A stretch of 56,775 nt of DNA, taken from positions 1 to 56,775 of the forward strand of contig NZ_MKSM01000078.1 of assembly GCF_001897285.1 (NCBI RefSeq), read 5' to 3'. The notes under the pieces were generated by a model, which saw only the letters and a list, made by a program, of their open reading frames with translations, did no database searches and was not told the DNA's origin. This document shows positions 28,601 through 36,120 of this stretch, piece after piece. The stretch's first letter is position 1, and every line of letters begins with the position of its first letter. This stretch comes from Nitrobacter sp. 62-23 (GTDB lineage: Bacteria; Pseudomonadota; Alphaproteobacteria; Rhizobiales; Xanthobacteraceae). The position numbers were made by a program, and so were the translations under genes.

Positions 28601-28831
28601 GGTTACACCGCTCTTCACGTTAACGCCCCAGTAGTTAACGAACGTAATTTTGCAATTCTCAATCGTTACGTTGGGAGCATTGATGAAAACCGTACCCTTG
28701 ATATCAAGGCCCGAGATCACCGCCCCCGGCGTGTTTACAACGAGATCGCCATTATACGTCTTCAGAGCTACTCCCGATTGCACACCAGTCGTCGTCGCAT
28801 CCGGATACCCGGACAAAAGTGTCGTGGCCAA
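25673..28831 (-). CDS. Secreted beta-helix / Ig-repeat protein with RTX-like C-terminus (type I substrate)
   Basis: A 1052-residue extracellular protein. Residues 1-265 form a right-handed parallel beta-helix with pectate-lyase-like rungs (NAPNVTIENCKITFVNYWG, NTVIKGNYIHDFHASGDPHY). About 266-945 are seven Ig-like modules of about 90-100 residues (VKVFDGxxxIGTxxAxxxGxWxF, HxxTATATDxAGN). The last hundred residues (DDLLVGRGHSDTFVFAPNFG, NDTIKDF) are RTX/M10-like and should carry the type I signal. There is no Sec signal. The start is TTG 28831, supported by GAGGGAG about 10 bases before it. It is followed by the exporter genes in the same direction. A polysaccharide lyase, hydrolase or binding protein acting on the envelope glycan is inferred from the fold; catalytic residues cannot be assigned. 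Confidence 0.9.
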   Translation of the reverse strand: MATTLLSGYPDATTTGVQSGVALKTYNGDLVVNTPGAVISGLDIKGTVFINAPNVTIENCKITFVNYWGVNVKSGVTGTVVQNCEINGTGTSPQGVDGIQGQGTFLNNNIYNVENGIAVDGNNTVIKGNYIHDFHASGDPHYDGIQIGGALSNITISHNTIVNQQRDTGTIYISNDWGPVNGVIVDDNQLIGAGFTVYSDEKGGGSGPQINGVQFTNNKLGSGYWGFSYISNNTVVWQGNTEIGSGKTISVDGKLSSSPSSPPSSAPGLDAPVIAGWSSDTGVAGDKITNDNTVTLSGKAAANSTVKVLDGGKQIGSATADGSGAWKFTSAALNDGNHSLTATATSGGVTSSASSPLALVIDTAAPNAPTLKLSTSASNLASTHVAKLDGTAEANSTVKVFDGLTQVGTAKANSSGVWTFTTGTLADGNHNFTAQATDVAGNTGVASAALAVAVAPSTQQTAPSAPKIASFSNDSGVVGDGITNDNTLTLKGSAAANSTIKVYDGGTQIGTAKADAKGAWSFDTSALKDAKHTLTATATNAAGQTSAASAGLTVTIDTHAPGVPTIAEGSGATQLLAARAAASSSSNDKAVHLTGQAEAKSTITILDGGKKIGTTTAGTDGTWSFTADSLAGGHHAFTATATDVAGNVGKSSTVLEIDISNPAPANPKAPSIVSFSKDSGVAGDHITNDKTLTLTGSADAKSTVTVFDGDKKLGTTKADANGTWKYTTATLADGAHNLTATATDASHHTSSVSSALAVTIDTTAPAAPTLAVYSSSGKALSGSTQVDDFLLKGKAEANSVVNVFDAGKQIGTTHAAKDGSWSFDTGHLADGKHSFTSTAADAVGNTSAASSAKAISILDAPQSSSKGIDFTDVSHNWWSHFSVTIKGTADAYSQIKVYDGTKAIGTAAADADGNWTLTSSSGSSSAVKSFSAKGVDAAGEAVTSSGHAILGNCSSNKIVSTTGDDLLVGRGHSDTFVFAPNFGNDTIKDFRAKGWQHDVLQFDKGIFDSFADVLAHASQSSHDVVISTGHGDSLTLKNMKLASLDKFDFHFA

Positions 28832-28865
28832 ATTTCTGCTCCCTCTGTCTAGTCAGCGCCGGCCT

Positions 28866-28890
28866 CTCACTCGATTTGTCCCTGAGTGAG
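28866..28890. promoter_or_regulatory. Inverted repeat CTCACTC ... GAGTGAG upstream of the beta-helix gene
   Basis: A perfect 7-base inverted repeat (28866-28872 and 28884-28890) with an 11-base loop lies 35 bases before the TTG start of the minus-strand secreted-protein gene. It is a possible operator or leader hairpin. No regulator can be named. Confidence 0.3.
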
Positions 28891-28902
28891 GACCACACCC
28901 CA

Positions 28903-28944
28903 AGCTGCCCGTTCGTAATGCTCTGCGTCGGGCGGCTTTTTTTT
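28903..28944 (+). terminator. Rho-independent terminator, plus-strand direction
   Basis: AGCTGCCCG (28903-28911) pairs with CGGGCGGCT (28929-28937) as a 9-base-pair stem with one G-U pair. It is followed at once by eight T. This is a textbook intrinsic terminator for rightward transcription, yet no plus-strand gene ends nearby: the upstream 3.2 kb is a minus-strand gene. It may end an antisense or small RNA, or protect the region from read-through. Confidence 0.7.
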
Positions 28945-29543
28945 GACCAGACGAGGGCGTGGCCGAGGTCATTTTGAGAACTCGCTGGAGTATGCCCCTC
29001 TGAAATAAATAAGACCTTGCAATCCCACCGATTAATCGTCTGAATGGGAAGAGAATTCATTAAGCAGACGTGCTGCTCGACTGCATTCCCGCTACCTACC
29101 GATATGGCAATTTGGGCCGCCGTCAGCACTGTAACCGTTGGGCTGCTTGCGGCGCTTGTTGTCCACATCCCAAGCGTGAATTACGCGCCTCCGTGGAGCC
29201 GTCACAGCTATTTCCAAACAAGCTATTTTAGAGCGGCTAAGACCTCGGCAAATATGGGCTTTCTTCTGCAGAGTTTTAAAAGTAAATTTACTGCAATTTC
29301 GATATTCCGCTGATACGCGCGTCGGTTCTGTGCGATTATCCCCAGGTCATCCCCTGGAGATTAGGCATGGACCTCTCGGGCACCACTCCACCCTACAAAA
29401 TATAGTGTTACCAACTCGATTAACCGACTCGATAATTTGAGCTTATTTTTAAAAAATATCATATTGATTAAGTCTGTCTGTTTAATTATCGTTCTAAAAA
29501 ATACACGTAATTTAATTTTATGCACTTGCTATTAAGGTAGAAT
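28945..29543. promoter_or_regulatory. Intergenic region upstream of the polysaccharide cluster
   Basis: About 600 bases between divergent transcription units. It becomes strongly AT-rich from 29400 to 29540 (TTTTTAAAAAATATCATATTG), which is the likely promoter area of the plus-strand cluster and a likely H-NS-type target. An ORF at 29044-29313 has one hydrophobic segment but an unconvincing remainder, and I do not call it. Confidence 0.45.
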
Positions 29544-30044
29544 ATGAGCGAGCTATTCCGTGCAAGAAATCCTGCTGATCGGCGCTCCAAAGCCGCGCGC
29601 CGCAAGCTGCTGGCGATTGCCTCGGGCGGCGGGCACTGGATTCAACTTCTTCGCATTGGACCTGCATTCCGGGATTGCGACGTGACCTTTGTGACGACCC
29701 ACGCGTCCTATCGATCCCAGGTGCACGGTCATCGGTTTTTGACCGTGACCGACTCCAATCTCTCTACGAAATTCCGTCTTCTCAAGACTGCAGCCGAAGT
29801 GGCCTGGATCATCTTGACCGAGCGCCCGGATATCGTCGTTTCGACCGGTGCCGCGCCTGGCTATTTCGCTCTCCGCCTGGGCCATCTCATGGGGGCCAAG
29901 ACAATCTGGCTGGACAGCATCGCGAATGTCGACCGGCTATCGGTATCCGGCCGTCGGATCGGCCGCTGCGCAGATCTGTGGCTGACCCAGTGGCCTGATC
30001 TGGCGAAAGTCGGCGGCCCATACTACGTGGGCTCCGTCCTATGA
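29544..30044 (+). CDS. Alg14/PssD-like glycosyltransferase subunit
   Basis: A 166-residue protein resembling Alg14, EpsE-type and rhizobial PssD proteins, the membrane-anchoring, acceptor-binding half of a split glycosyltransferase. Visible are LLAIASGGGHWIQLLRI, VTFVTTHASY, DIVVSTGAAPGYFALRLGH and TIWLDSIANV, in the family order. AAGGT precedes the ATG. The stop overlaps the start of the next gene by 4 bases, which encodes the catalytic partner. The pair would add an early sugar (often GlcA or GlcNAc) to the lipid-linked repeat unit at the cytoplasmic face. Confidence 0.88.
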   Translation: MSELFRARNPADRRSKAARRKLLAIASGGGHWIQLLRIGPAFRDCDVTFVTTHASYRSQVHGHRFLTVTDSNLSTKFRLLKTAAEVAWIILTERPDIVVSTGAAPGYFALRLGHLMGAKTIWLDSIANVDRLSVSGRRIGRCADLWLTQWPDLAKVGGPYYVGSVL

Positions 30045-30553
30045 TTTTTGTCACCGTCGGCACGCAAGGGCGCTTCGACCGCCTAATCCGGGCAATCGAC
30101 GAATGGGCCGGCACACGTGGCCGCACAGACATTTTTGCCCAGACCGGTCCTTCCGACTTTCATCCCCTGCATATCCGCTCCGCACCGTTCATCGGTGCTG
30201 ACGAATTCAGACAACACGTCGAAGTCGCCAGCCTGATCGTCGCCCATGCCGGGATGGGGTCGATCATTACTGCCCTCGAACTCGGCAAACGAATTCTCGT
30301 GATGCCGCGTCGTGCGGATCTCGGCGAGCATCGTAACGATCATCAGATGGCAACCGCTCAACGATTCTCCGAGCAGGGCCGTATTCTCACTGCGATGGAT
30401 CAACAGGAACTCTGTGAGAAGCTCGATCAACTCCAAAATCCGACCAGTTCGGAACGACTCAATTTTGAAGTGTCTCCAAACCTGATCCGCACCATTCGAA
30501 TGTTTATTGAAACAAAGAGCGTTCAGTTTAACGACAAAGACGCCTCAGCTTAA
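30041..30553 (+). CDS. Alg13/PssE-like glycosyltransferase catalytic subunit
   Basis: A 170-residue protein matching the C-terminal nucleotide-sugar-binding domain of GT28 enzymes. It starts MIFVTVGTQGRFDRLIRAID and has the donor-site segments VASLIVAHAGMGSIITALEL and GKRILVMPRRADLGEHRNDH. It is translationally coupled by a 4-base overlap to the Alg14/PssD-like subunit, with which it must pair. The split-enzyme layout is the one seen in rhizobial exopolysaccharide clusters (pssDE). Confidence 0.9.
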   Translation: MIFVTVGTQGRFDRLIRAIDEWAGTRGRTDIFAQTGPSDFHPLHIRSAPFIGADEFRQHVEVASLIVAHAGMGSIITALELGKRILVMPRRADLGEHRNDHQMATAQRFSEQGRILTAMDQQELCEKLDQLQNPTSSERLNFEVSPNLIRTIRMFIETKSVQFNDKDASA

Positions 30554-30692
30554 ATTAACCAACAGAACCCAACGGCTGGCTCACGAAACGGCGAAGCCGT
30601 CTTGGACGCTGAACGATCGTGAAATTGTCCTCTCGGCGCACCTCGCTTCTACACGGGTGCGATATGAGGATTTTCGATATGACAGGTAGGAC

Positions 30693-31742
30693 ATGGCGAA
30701 CAGGCAACTAGGCATTGGTGTTATCGGGTACGGATATTGGGGTCCAAATCTCGTCCGAAACTTTTCGAACGGCATATCGACCCATGTGATCAGTATATGC
30801 GATCTAGATCCTGGCAAGCTTGCAACGAGCCAGCGACTTTATCCGGGGATCACAACGACTTCAGATTTCCGCGACCTACTGACAAATCCGGGGATCGATG
30901 CAGTCGCGATCGCGACACCAACCCACACCCATTACGATCTGGCACTGGCTGCTTTAAAGGCCGGAAAGCATGTGTTCGTCGAGAAACCCATAGCTCCAAC
31001 GGCAGAGCAAGTCCGCCGTCTGATCGACGAAGCCGACCGCCGCAATCTTGTTCTGATGGTAGATCACACATTCCTGTACACACCGGCGGTCCAGAAGATT
31101 CGCGAACTCATTCACACCGATAGCCTGGGTGAAATCTATTACTACGACAGCATCCGCTCGAGCCTTGGCCTGTTTCAAAGCGACGTCAATGTAATTTGGG
31201 ATCTCGCCGTCCACGACATTTCCATTATCAATTACATCCTCAAGGACAAGCCTGTTTCGGTTTCTGCAACAGGCTCCTGCCATGTCGCCGGATCGCCGGA
31301 GAATATGGCCCACATCACGCTGTTTTTTGATTCCAAGTGCGTCGCTCACGTGAGCGTCAACTGGCTCTCGCCCATCAAGGTACGTCAAACCTTCATTGGC
31401 GGAAGCCGCAAGATGATTGTCTATGACGATGTCGAGCCGACCGAGAAGATCAAGGTTTACGATAAGGGCATCATCCTGAATCCGTCGCCCGAAAATGCTC
31501 ATCAGATCAAAATCGGGTATCGCGCTGGCGATATGTGGGCCCCGCACATATCCGCGAAGGAAGCCTTGCAAACCGAGATCGAGCATTTCGCCGATTGCGT
31601 CCGAAACAACCAGAAACCTATCTCCAGCGGCGACTCCGGACTTCGTGTGATTGAAATTCTGGAAGCTGCGTCCCATTCAATTCTGGAGCAGGGAAGACCG
31701 GTTCGTCTGGGCCAACCGCTGGAACTTCGCAAGCGAGCATAG
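30693..31742 (+). CDS. Gfo/Idh/MocA-family nucleotide-sugar dehydrogenase (WbpB/WlbA-like)
   Basis: A 349-residue NAD(P)-dependent oxidoreductase. It has the Rossmann motif GVIGYGYWGPNLVRNF, the catalytic EKP in GKHVFVEKPIAPT (near residue 96), and WDLAVHDISIINYILKD with the conserved His. These features fit UDP-N-acetylglucosamine(-uronate) 3-dehydrogenases such as WbpB/WlbA, which oxidise C3 before transamination and acetylation. The acetyltransferase and aminotransferases a few kilobases downstream would complete such a route. The start ATG 30693 has GGTAGG upstream. An exact substrate cannot be fixed from sequence. Confidence 0.88.
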   Translation: MANRQLGIGVIGYGYWGPNLVRNFSNGISTHVISICDLDPGKLATSQRLYPGITTTSDFRDLLTNPGIDAVAIATPTHTHYDLALAALKAGKHVFVEKPIAPTAEQVRRLIDEADRRNLVLMVDHTFLYTPAVQKIRELIHTDSLGEIYYYDSIRSSLGLFQSDVNVIWDLAVHDISIINYILKDKPVSVSATGSCHVAGSPENMAHITLFFDSKCVAHVSVNWLSPIKVRQTFIGGSRKMIVYDDVEPTEKIKVYDKGIILNPSPENAHQIKIGYRAGDMWAPHISAKEALQTEIEHFADCVRNNQKPISSGDSGLRVIEILEAASHSILEQGRPVRLGQPLELRKRA

Positions 31743-31786
31743 GGGCTTTCTGATCGTTCCAGCAACCAGGTGAGTTACCTATCCCG

Positions 31787-33274
31787 ATGAGCTCCGTTCA
31801 ACATTCGATCTTTTTCTCAGCGATTGAGCGCTACGGGAGTTTTCTGCTCTTTTTGATTTCCACTGCGGTACTTTCGCGATTGCTGACACCAAGTGAGTTT
31901 GGTGTTTACGCCGTCGTGAACGCGATTATCCTAATCTTGACTGCCTCATTTCAGGAGTTCGGTGGAGCGAACTATCTCATCCAGAAGCAAGAACTCTCGC
32001 AATCAAATATTCGCACTGCATTCACGATCGTCTTCGGGATTTCTGCGCTGATCGGACTTGTTCTATATCTTGCCGCAGACGTTTTCGTCTGGATGTTCAA
32101 AAAGCAAGACCTAAAGCTTGGTATCGAGGTATCGGCGCTTAATCTTCTGTTGACCCCATTTGTCGTCGTCATGGCCGCTCTTCTGCGCAGGGAAATGGCC
32201 TTCAACAAGCTTGCTGTTTGCAATCTGGCAAGTAACTTGGCCGGAGCTCTCGCATCCATCCTGCTTGCGGTCTTGAACTTCAGCTTTATGGCTCCGATCT
32301 GGGGAGTGCTAGTCGGGAATCTAACGCTCGTCGTCTTGCTGATGTTCTTCTCAGGAAACGTCGGTCTCTTCTTTCGTCCTTTGCTTTCCGGCTATTCCGA
32401 CGTGTTGAGATTTGGACTGTATTCGGGAGGGGTCAGCCTGATCAATGTCTTCTACAACCTGGCTCCGCAATTATTTCTCGCCCGCATTCTGGATTTCAAT
32501 GCGGTCGGCCTCTTTACGCGTGCTAACGGCATCACGCAGGTTTTCGACAGACTGATCGGTCAGGTGATCGGACCCGTTGTGATGCCGGCAATCTTTGCAC
32601 AAATCAAAGCAGGTGGGAATCTCAAGAACATCTATTTGGAGGGAGCAGGATATCTGGCAACCATACAATGGCCGTTCCTGACCTTTGTTGCGATCATGGC
32701 GCATCCCCTCATCTTGATTTGGCTCGGTCCAACGTGGGTTGAGATCGTTCCGCTGGTGCGCCTGATGTGCATCGCCAATCTCGCATTATTCGCGGCGTGC
32801 CTGACCTATCCCGTTCTGGTCGCTACCGGTAGCGTACGCGATTCCCTTATTTCATCATTGATATCCCTTCCTCCGTCGTTGGCTTTGATCTTCGTGGCCT
32901 CTTTCTTCGGCGTGGAAGCGGTTGCGGCATCGATGTTGATCACTCTTCCCTTCCAAGCCGCGGTCGCCATCTACTTCATTCGCCGGCATTTGAAATTTGA
33001 ATTCAGTGAATTGACCCAGGTGGTATCGAAAGGTGCGCTTATAACGCTGATAACCTCGGGTGGAACTGCTATTTGCGCCGTGTTTGTGGAGTTGAACTGG
33101 CTCCCGACCGCGGTCGGATTAGTGCTAGCAGGCTTTGTGGTGTCGATTTGCTGGCTGCTGGGTTTGGTTTTAACAGCACATCCGTTGTTGCCCAGGCTGC
33201 AACTCGCAGCCGGCGAACTATTCAAAGTGGTTCTCAAATCAACTGGCTTCTTCAGACGCAATCTGATCAGGTAA
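31787..33274 (+). CDS. Wzx-type polysaccharide flippase
   Basis: A 495-residue integral membrane protein of the MATE/MOP polysaccharide-transporter superfamily (WzxC-like), with about 12-14 hydrophobic segments throughout. The N-terminal FLISTAVLSRLLTPSEFGVY is typical of these flippases. It would turn the undecaprenyl-diphosphate repeat unit across the inner membrane for polymerisation by the Wzy-like protein at 39.3 kb. It lies 44 bases after the dehydrogenase gene and 27 bases before the acetyltransferase gene, so it belongs to the same operon. Confidence 0.92.
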   Translation: MSSVQHSIFFSAIERYGSFLLFLISTAVLSRLLTPSEFGVYAVVNAIILILTASFQEFGGANYLIQKQELSQSNIRTAFTIVFGISALIGLVLYLAADVFVWMFKKQDLKLGIEVSALNLLLTPFVVVMAALLRREMAFNKLAVCNLASNLAGALASILLAVLNFSFMAPIWGVLVGNLTLVVLLMFFSGNVGLFFRPLLSGYSDVLRFGLYSGGVSLINVFYNLAPQLFLARILDFNAVGLFTRANGITQVFDRLIGQVIGPVVMPAIFAQIKAGGNLKNIYLEGAGYLATIQWPFLTFVAIMAHPLILIWLGPTWVEIVPLVRLMCIANLALFAACLTYPVLVATGSVRDSLISSLISLPPSLALIFVASFFGVEAVAASMLITLPFQAAVAIYFIRRHLKFEFSELTQVVSKGALITLITSGGTAICAVFVELNWLPTAVGLVLAGFVVSICWLLGLVLTAHPLLPRLQLAAGELFKVVLKSTGFFRRNLIR

Positions 33275-33301
33275 GGTTGATCTATCAAAGGTAATTATCT
33301 G

Positions 33302-33784
33302 ATGCCGATCACTGACGACGTACGTCTTGGACGCGACGTCCGCATTTTTCATCCCGACCTGGTGAATCTCTATGGATGCACCATCGGGGATGAAACCCGC
33401 ATCGGAACCTTTGTGGAGATTCAGGTCGGAGCCAGGATCGGCGCGCGATGCAAGATCTCGTCGCACACCTTTATCTGTGAGGGCGTCACGATTGAAGACG
33501 AAGCCTTTATCGGACACGGCGTCATGTTCACCAATGACAAGCTTCCACGCGCCACGACCGAGGATGGTCGCCTGCAGGGCGCCGCGGATTGGCATGTCGA
33601 AACCACAAGGGTCGGACGCCGGGCATCGATCGGCTCCAACGCCACAATTTTATGCGGCATCTCGATCGGCGACGGTGCCGTTGTCGGCGCAGGTGCCGTT
33701 GTCACGAGGGACGTGGCTCCGGGCGATGTTGTCGCGGGAGTTCCCGCCCGCTCTGTCAGATCCCGGATCGATACATTAACCTGA
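33302..33784 (+). CDS. Left-handed beta-helix sugar N-acyltransferase (WbpD/WlbB-like)
   Basis: A 160-residue trimeric hexapeptide-repeat acyltransferase. Repeats are visible throughout (IGDETRIGTFVEIQVGARIG, SIGSNATILCGISIGDGAVV). The segment GVTIEDEAFIGHGVMFTNDK and the C-terminal AGVPARSVRSR match the WxcM-N/WbpD group that acetylates C3-amino groups of nucleotide sugars with acetyl-CoA. With the dehydrogenase at 30.7 kb and an aminotransferase downstream it forms the classic dehydrogenase-aminotransferase-acetyltransferase set for 3-acetamido sugars. It follows the flippase gene by 27 bases. Confidence 0.9.
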   Translation: MPITDDVRLGRDVRIFHPDLVNLYGCTIGDETRIGTFVEIQVGARIGARCKISSHTFICEGVTIEDEAFIGHGVMFTNDKLPRATTEDGRLQGAADWHVETTRVGRRASIGSNATILCGISIGDGAVVGAGAVVTRDVAPGDVVAGVPARSVRSRIDTLT

Positions 33785-33941
33785 GATCGCAACTCCATTA
33801 TTAATCAAACGTGCCGGAACTTCCGTCTAACGATCGATATTCAATTTATTTCTGTTTTCATTTTTTTGATTATGTAGTTTAGTTTTTTACGCCGAAAATA
33901 AATTGAAACGTCCCAACGTTTTCCCGCATAGGAATATTTCC
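33785..33941 (+). promoter_or_regulatory. AT-rich leader before the first aminotransferase gene
   Basis: About 150 bases with a strongly AT-rich core at 33838-33905 (TTTATTTCTGTTTTC and TTTTTTTGATTATG). This breaks the otherwise tight operon and may hold a second promoter. AGGA at 33930 sets the TTG start at 33942. Confidence 0.35.
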
Positions 33942-35051
33942 TTGATCCCCTTTCTCGATCTGAAAGCACAATACCTGCAAATGAAGCCCGAGATCGATGC
34001 CGCCGTCCTGCGCGCCATCGATAGCACACAGTATGTGCAAGGTCCGGAGGTTGCCGCCTTTGAGAAGCGCTTTGCGCCTTACTGCGGGGTCGAACATTGC
34101 CTCGCGGTCAACACCGGGACATCGGCTCTGCATCTGGCCCTTCTCGCAGCCGGCATCGGAGCCGGCGACGAGGTGATTACCGTATCTTTGACGTTCGTCG
34201 CGACCGCTGCGGCCATCCTTTACACCGGAGCCAAGCCGGTTTTCGTCGACGTCGATCCCGAGACCTGGACGATGGATCCGGCGACCATCGAAGCGGCGAT
34301 CACGCCCAGGACCAAAGCGATCCTGCCTGTCCATCTTCACGGATTGATGGCGGATATGGACCCCATCATGGAAATCGCCCGGCGTCATGGCCTCGTCGTT
34401 ATCGAGGACGCCGCGCAGGCCCATGGCGCGGAATATAAGGGCCGGCGCGCCGGGGCGATCGGCGATCTAGGCTGCTTCAGCTTCTACCCGGGCAAGAACC
34501 TCGGCGCATATGGCGAAGGCGGCGCGGTGGTCACGAACAACGCCGAATTTGCGAAGCGCATTTCGCTGCTTCGCGATTGGGGCCAGGAGTCCAAGTATAA
34601 CCACGTGCTCCGGGGTTATAACTACCGCATGGACGGCATTCAGGGCGCCATTCTCAATGTCAAGATGAACTACATCGAGGCATGGACGGAAGGCCGCCGC
34701 GCGGCCGCCTCACAGTACGACCAGCTGCTGCAGAAACTGCCCTGTCAACGACCGGCGTCACCGGCGAGCCGCAGGCATGTCTACCACGTCTATGCGGTGA
34801 CCCTCGCCCGACGCGACGAAGCACAGGCTGCCCTGCAGGCCGCGGGAGTCGCCACCGGTATCCATTATCCCATTCCGGTGCATTTGCAGAAAGCCTATGC
34901 CGATGCCGGCCACGGCGCCGGCTCGCTTCCGGTGACCGAAGCGCTTTCGAAACAATTTCTATCGTTGCCGATCTACGCCGAGCTCAAGCCCGAGCAAGTT
35001 GACGTGGTTGCGACGGAACTGGAAAAAGCTCTGCCGGCTCTCGCGGCCTAG
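33942..35051 (+). CDS. DegT/DnrJ/EryC1-family sugar aminotransferase (WbpE/FdtB-like)
   Basis: A PLP-dependent aminotransferase that installs an amino group on a keto nucleotide sugar. The start at TTG 33942 gives the family's usual N-terminus IPFLDLKAQYLQMKPEI and has AGGA at the right distance; the ORF runs 13 codons further upstream without conservation. The PLP lysine is Lys185 in FSFYPGKNLGAYGEGGA. NTGTSALHLAL and EDAAQAHGAEYKGRRAG form the cofactor pocket. The DLKAQY type is usual for C3-aminotransferases (WbpE, FdtB, DesV). It fits between the WbpB-like dehydrogenase and WbpD-like acetyltransferase steps. Confidence 0.92.
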   Translation: MIPFLDLKAQYLQMKPEIDAAVLRAIDSTQYVQGPEVAAFEKRFAPYCGVEHCLAVNTGTSALHLALLAAGIGAGDEVITVSLTFVATAAAILYTGAKPVFVDVDPETWTMDPATIEAAITPRTKAILPVHLHGLMADMDPIMEIARRHGLVVIEDAAQAHGAEYKGRRAGAIGDLGCFSFYPGKNLGAYGEGGAVVTNNAEFAKRISLLRDWGQESKYNHVLRGYNYRMDGIQGAILNVKMNYIEAWTEGRRAAASQYDQLLQKLPCQRPASPASRRHVYHVYAVTLARRDEAQAALQAAGVATGIHYPIPVHLQKAYADAGHGAGSLPVTEALSKQFLSLPIYAELKPEQVDVVATELEKALPALAA

Positions 35052-35115
35052 CGCCTGTCCTGTCGCTTCGTTCTCAAACGAAGCGACATTCATCGAATTA
35101 CAAATGGAGTGTAAT

Positions 35116-36120
35116 GTGGCCGACTTGAAGGGAAAACGAATCCTGGTCACTGGCGGCGCCGGATTTATCGGCTCTCACATCGTTGACCTTCTGTGCGACG
35201 AAGATTGCCGGGAAATTGTCGCTATCGACAACATGGTGCGCGGGCGTCCGGAAAACCTGAAGAACGCCCTGGCACGTGGTCCGGTCCGATTGATCGACGG
35301 TGATATCCGCGACAACAAGCTGATGACTGAGCTGGTGAAGGATGCGGACATCGTGTTTCACCAGGCGGCCTTGCGGATCACGCACTGCGCTGCCGAACCC
35401 CGTCTCGCAATGGAGGTCATGGTTCAGGCCACCTATGATTTACTCGAGCTTTGCGTCCAGCATGAGATCGAGAGGGTGATCGCCGCATCCTCGGCATCGG
35501 TCTATGGCATGGCCGATGAATTCCCGACGACGGAACATCACAACGCGTATGACAACCGCACGCTCTACGGCGCGGCGAAAGCCTTCAACGAAGGCCTGCT
35601 CCGCACCTTCAACGACATGTACAAGCTCGATTACGTTGCCTTCAGGTATTTCAACGTCTACGGCGAACGCATGGATATTCACGGACGGTATACCGAAGTC
35701 CTGATCCGCTGGATGGAGCGGCTGGAAGCTGGCCTGCCGCCGATTATTTTTGGCGACGGCCAACAGACCATGGATTTCATCCACGTCAGGGACGTCGCCC
35801 GCGCCAATATTCTCGGCGCCAAATCGAACGTTACCGATCAGGTCTTCAACGTGGCCAGCGGAACCGAAACCAGCCTGGCGCAGCTCGCGACGGCCCTGAC
35901 GTCGGTCATGGGTCGAGGCGGTCTCACCCCGGATTTCGCTCCTGAGCGCAGCGTCAATCCTGTTCCCCGCCGTCTGGCCTCGACGGCGAAAGCAGAAGAG
36001 CTGCTTGGTTTCCGTTCCACGATTCTGCTGGAACAAGGATTGGACCAGCTCGTCGCATGGTGGCGCGACGAGCTTTCATCCTCGGCAAAGCCCCGGCAGA
36101 AGGAGGCCGCTGTTTCGTGA
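35116..36120 (+). CDS. NAD-dependent nucleotide-sugar epimerase/dehydratase
   Basis: An extended short-chain dehydrogenase of 334 residues with [17 protein letters not shown] at the N-terminus and the catalytic SSASVYG ... LYGAAKAFNE (Tyr151, Lys155). It most resembles UDP-glucose/UDP-GlcNAc 4-epimerase-like proteins. I prefer GTG 35116 because GGAGTG lies just upstream; ATG 35104 is four codons earlier but has no ribosome-binding site. Its stop overlaps the GTG start of the second aminotransferase gene. Together the two probably make a 4-keto and then an amino sugar, but the C4/C3 position cannot be decided. Confidence 0.9.
   Translation: MADLKGKRILVTGGAGFIGSHIVDLLCDEDCREIVAIDNMVRGRPENLKNALARGPVRLIDGDIRDNKLMTELVKDADIVFHQAALRITHCAAEPRLAMEVMVQATYDLLELCVQHEIERVIAASSASVYGMADEFPTTEHHNAYDNRTLYGAAKAFNEGLLRTFNDMYKLDYVAFRYFNVYGERMDIHGRYTEVLIRWMERLEAGLPPIIFGDGQQTMDFIHVRDVARANILGAKSNVTDQVFNVASGTETSLAQLATALTSVMGRGGLTPDFAPERSVNPVPRRLASTAKAEELLGFRSTILLEQGLDQLVAWWRDELSSSAKPRQKEAAVS

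Noticed and set aside
29044-29313. 89-residue ORF with a hydrophobic segment
   Set aside because: It has no ribosome-binding site and an atypical C-terminal half, and it lies in a region that looks like promoter DNA.
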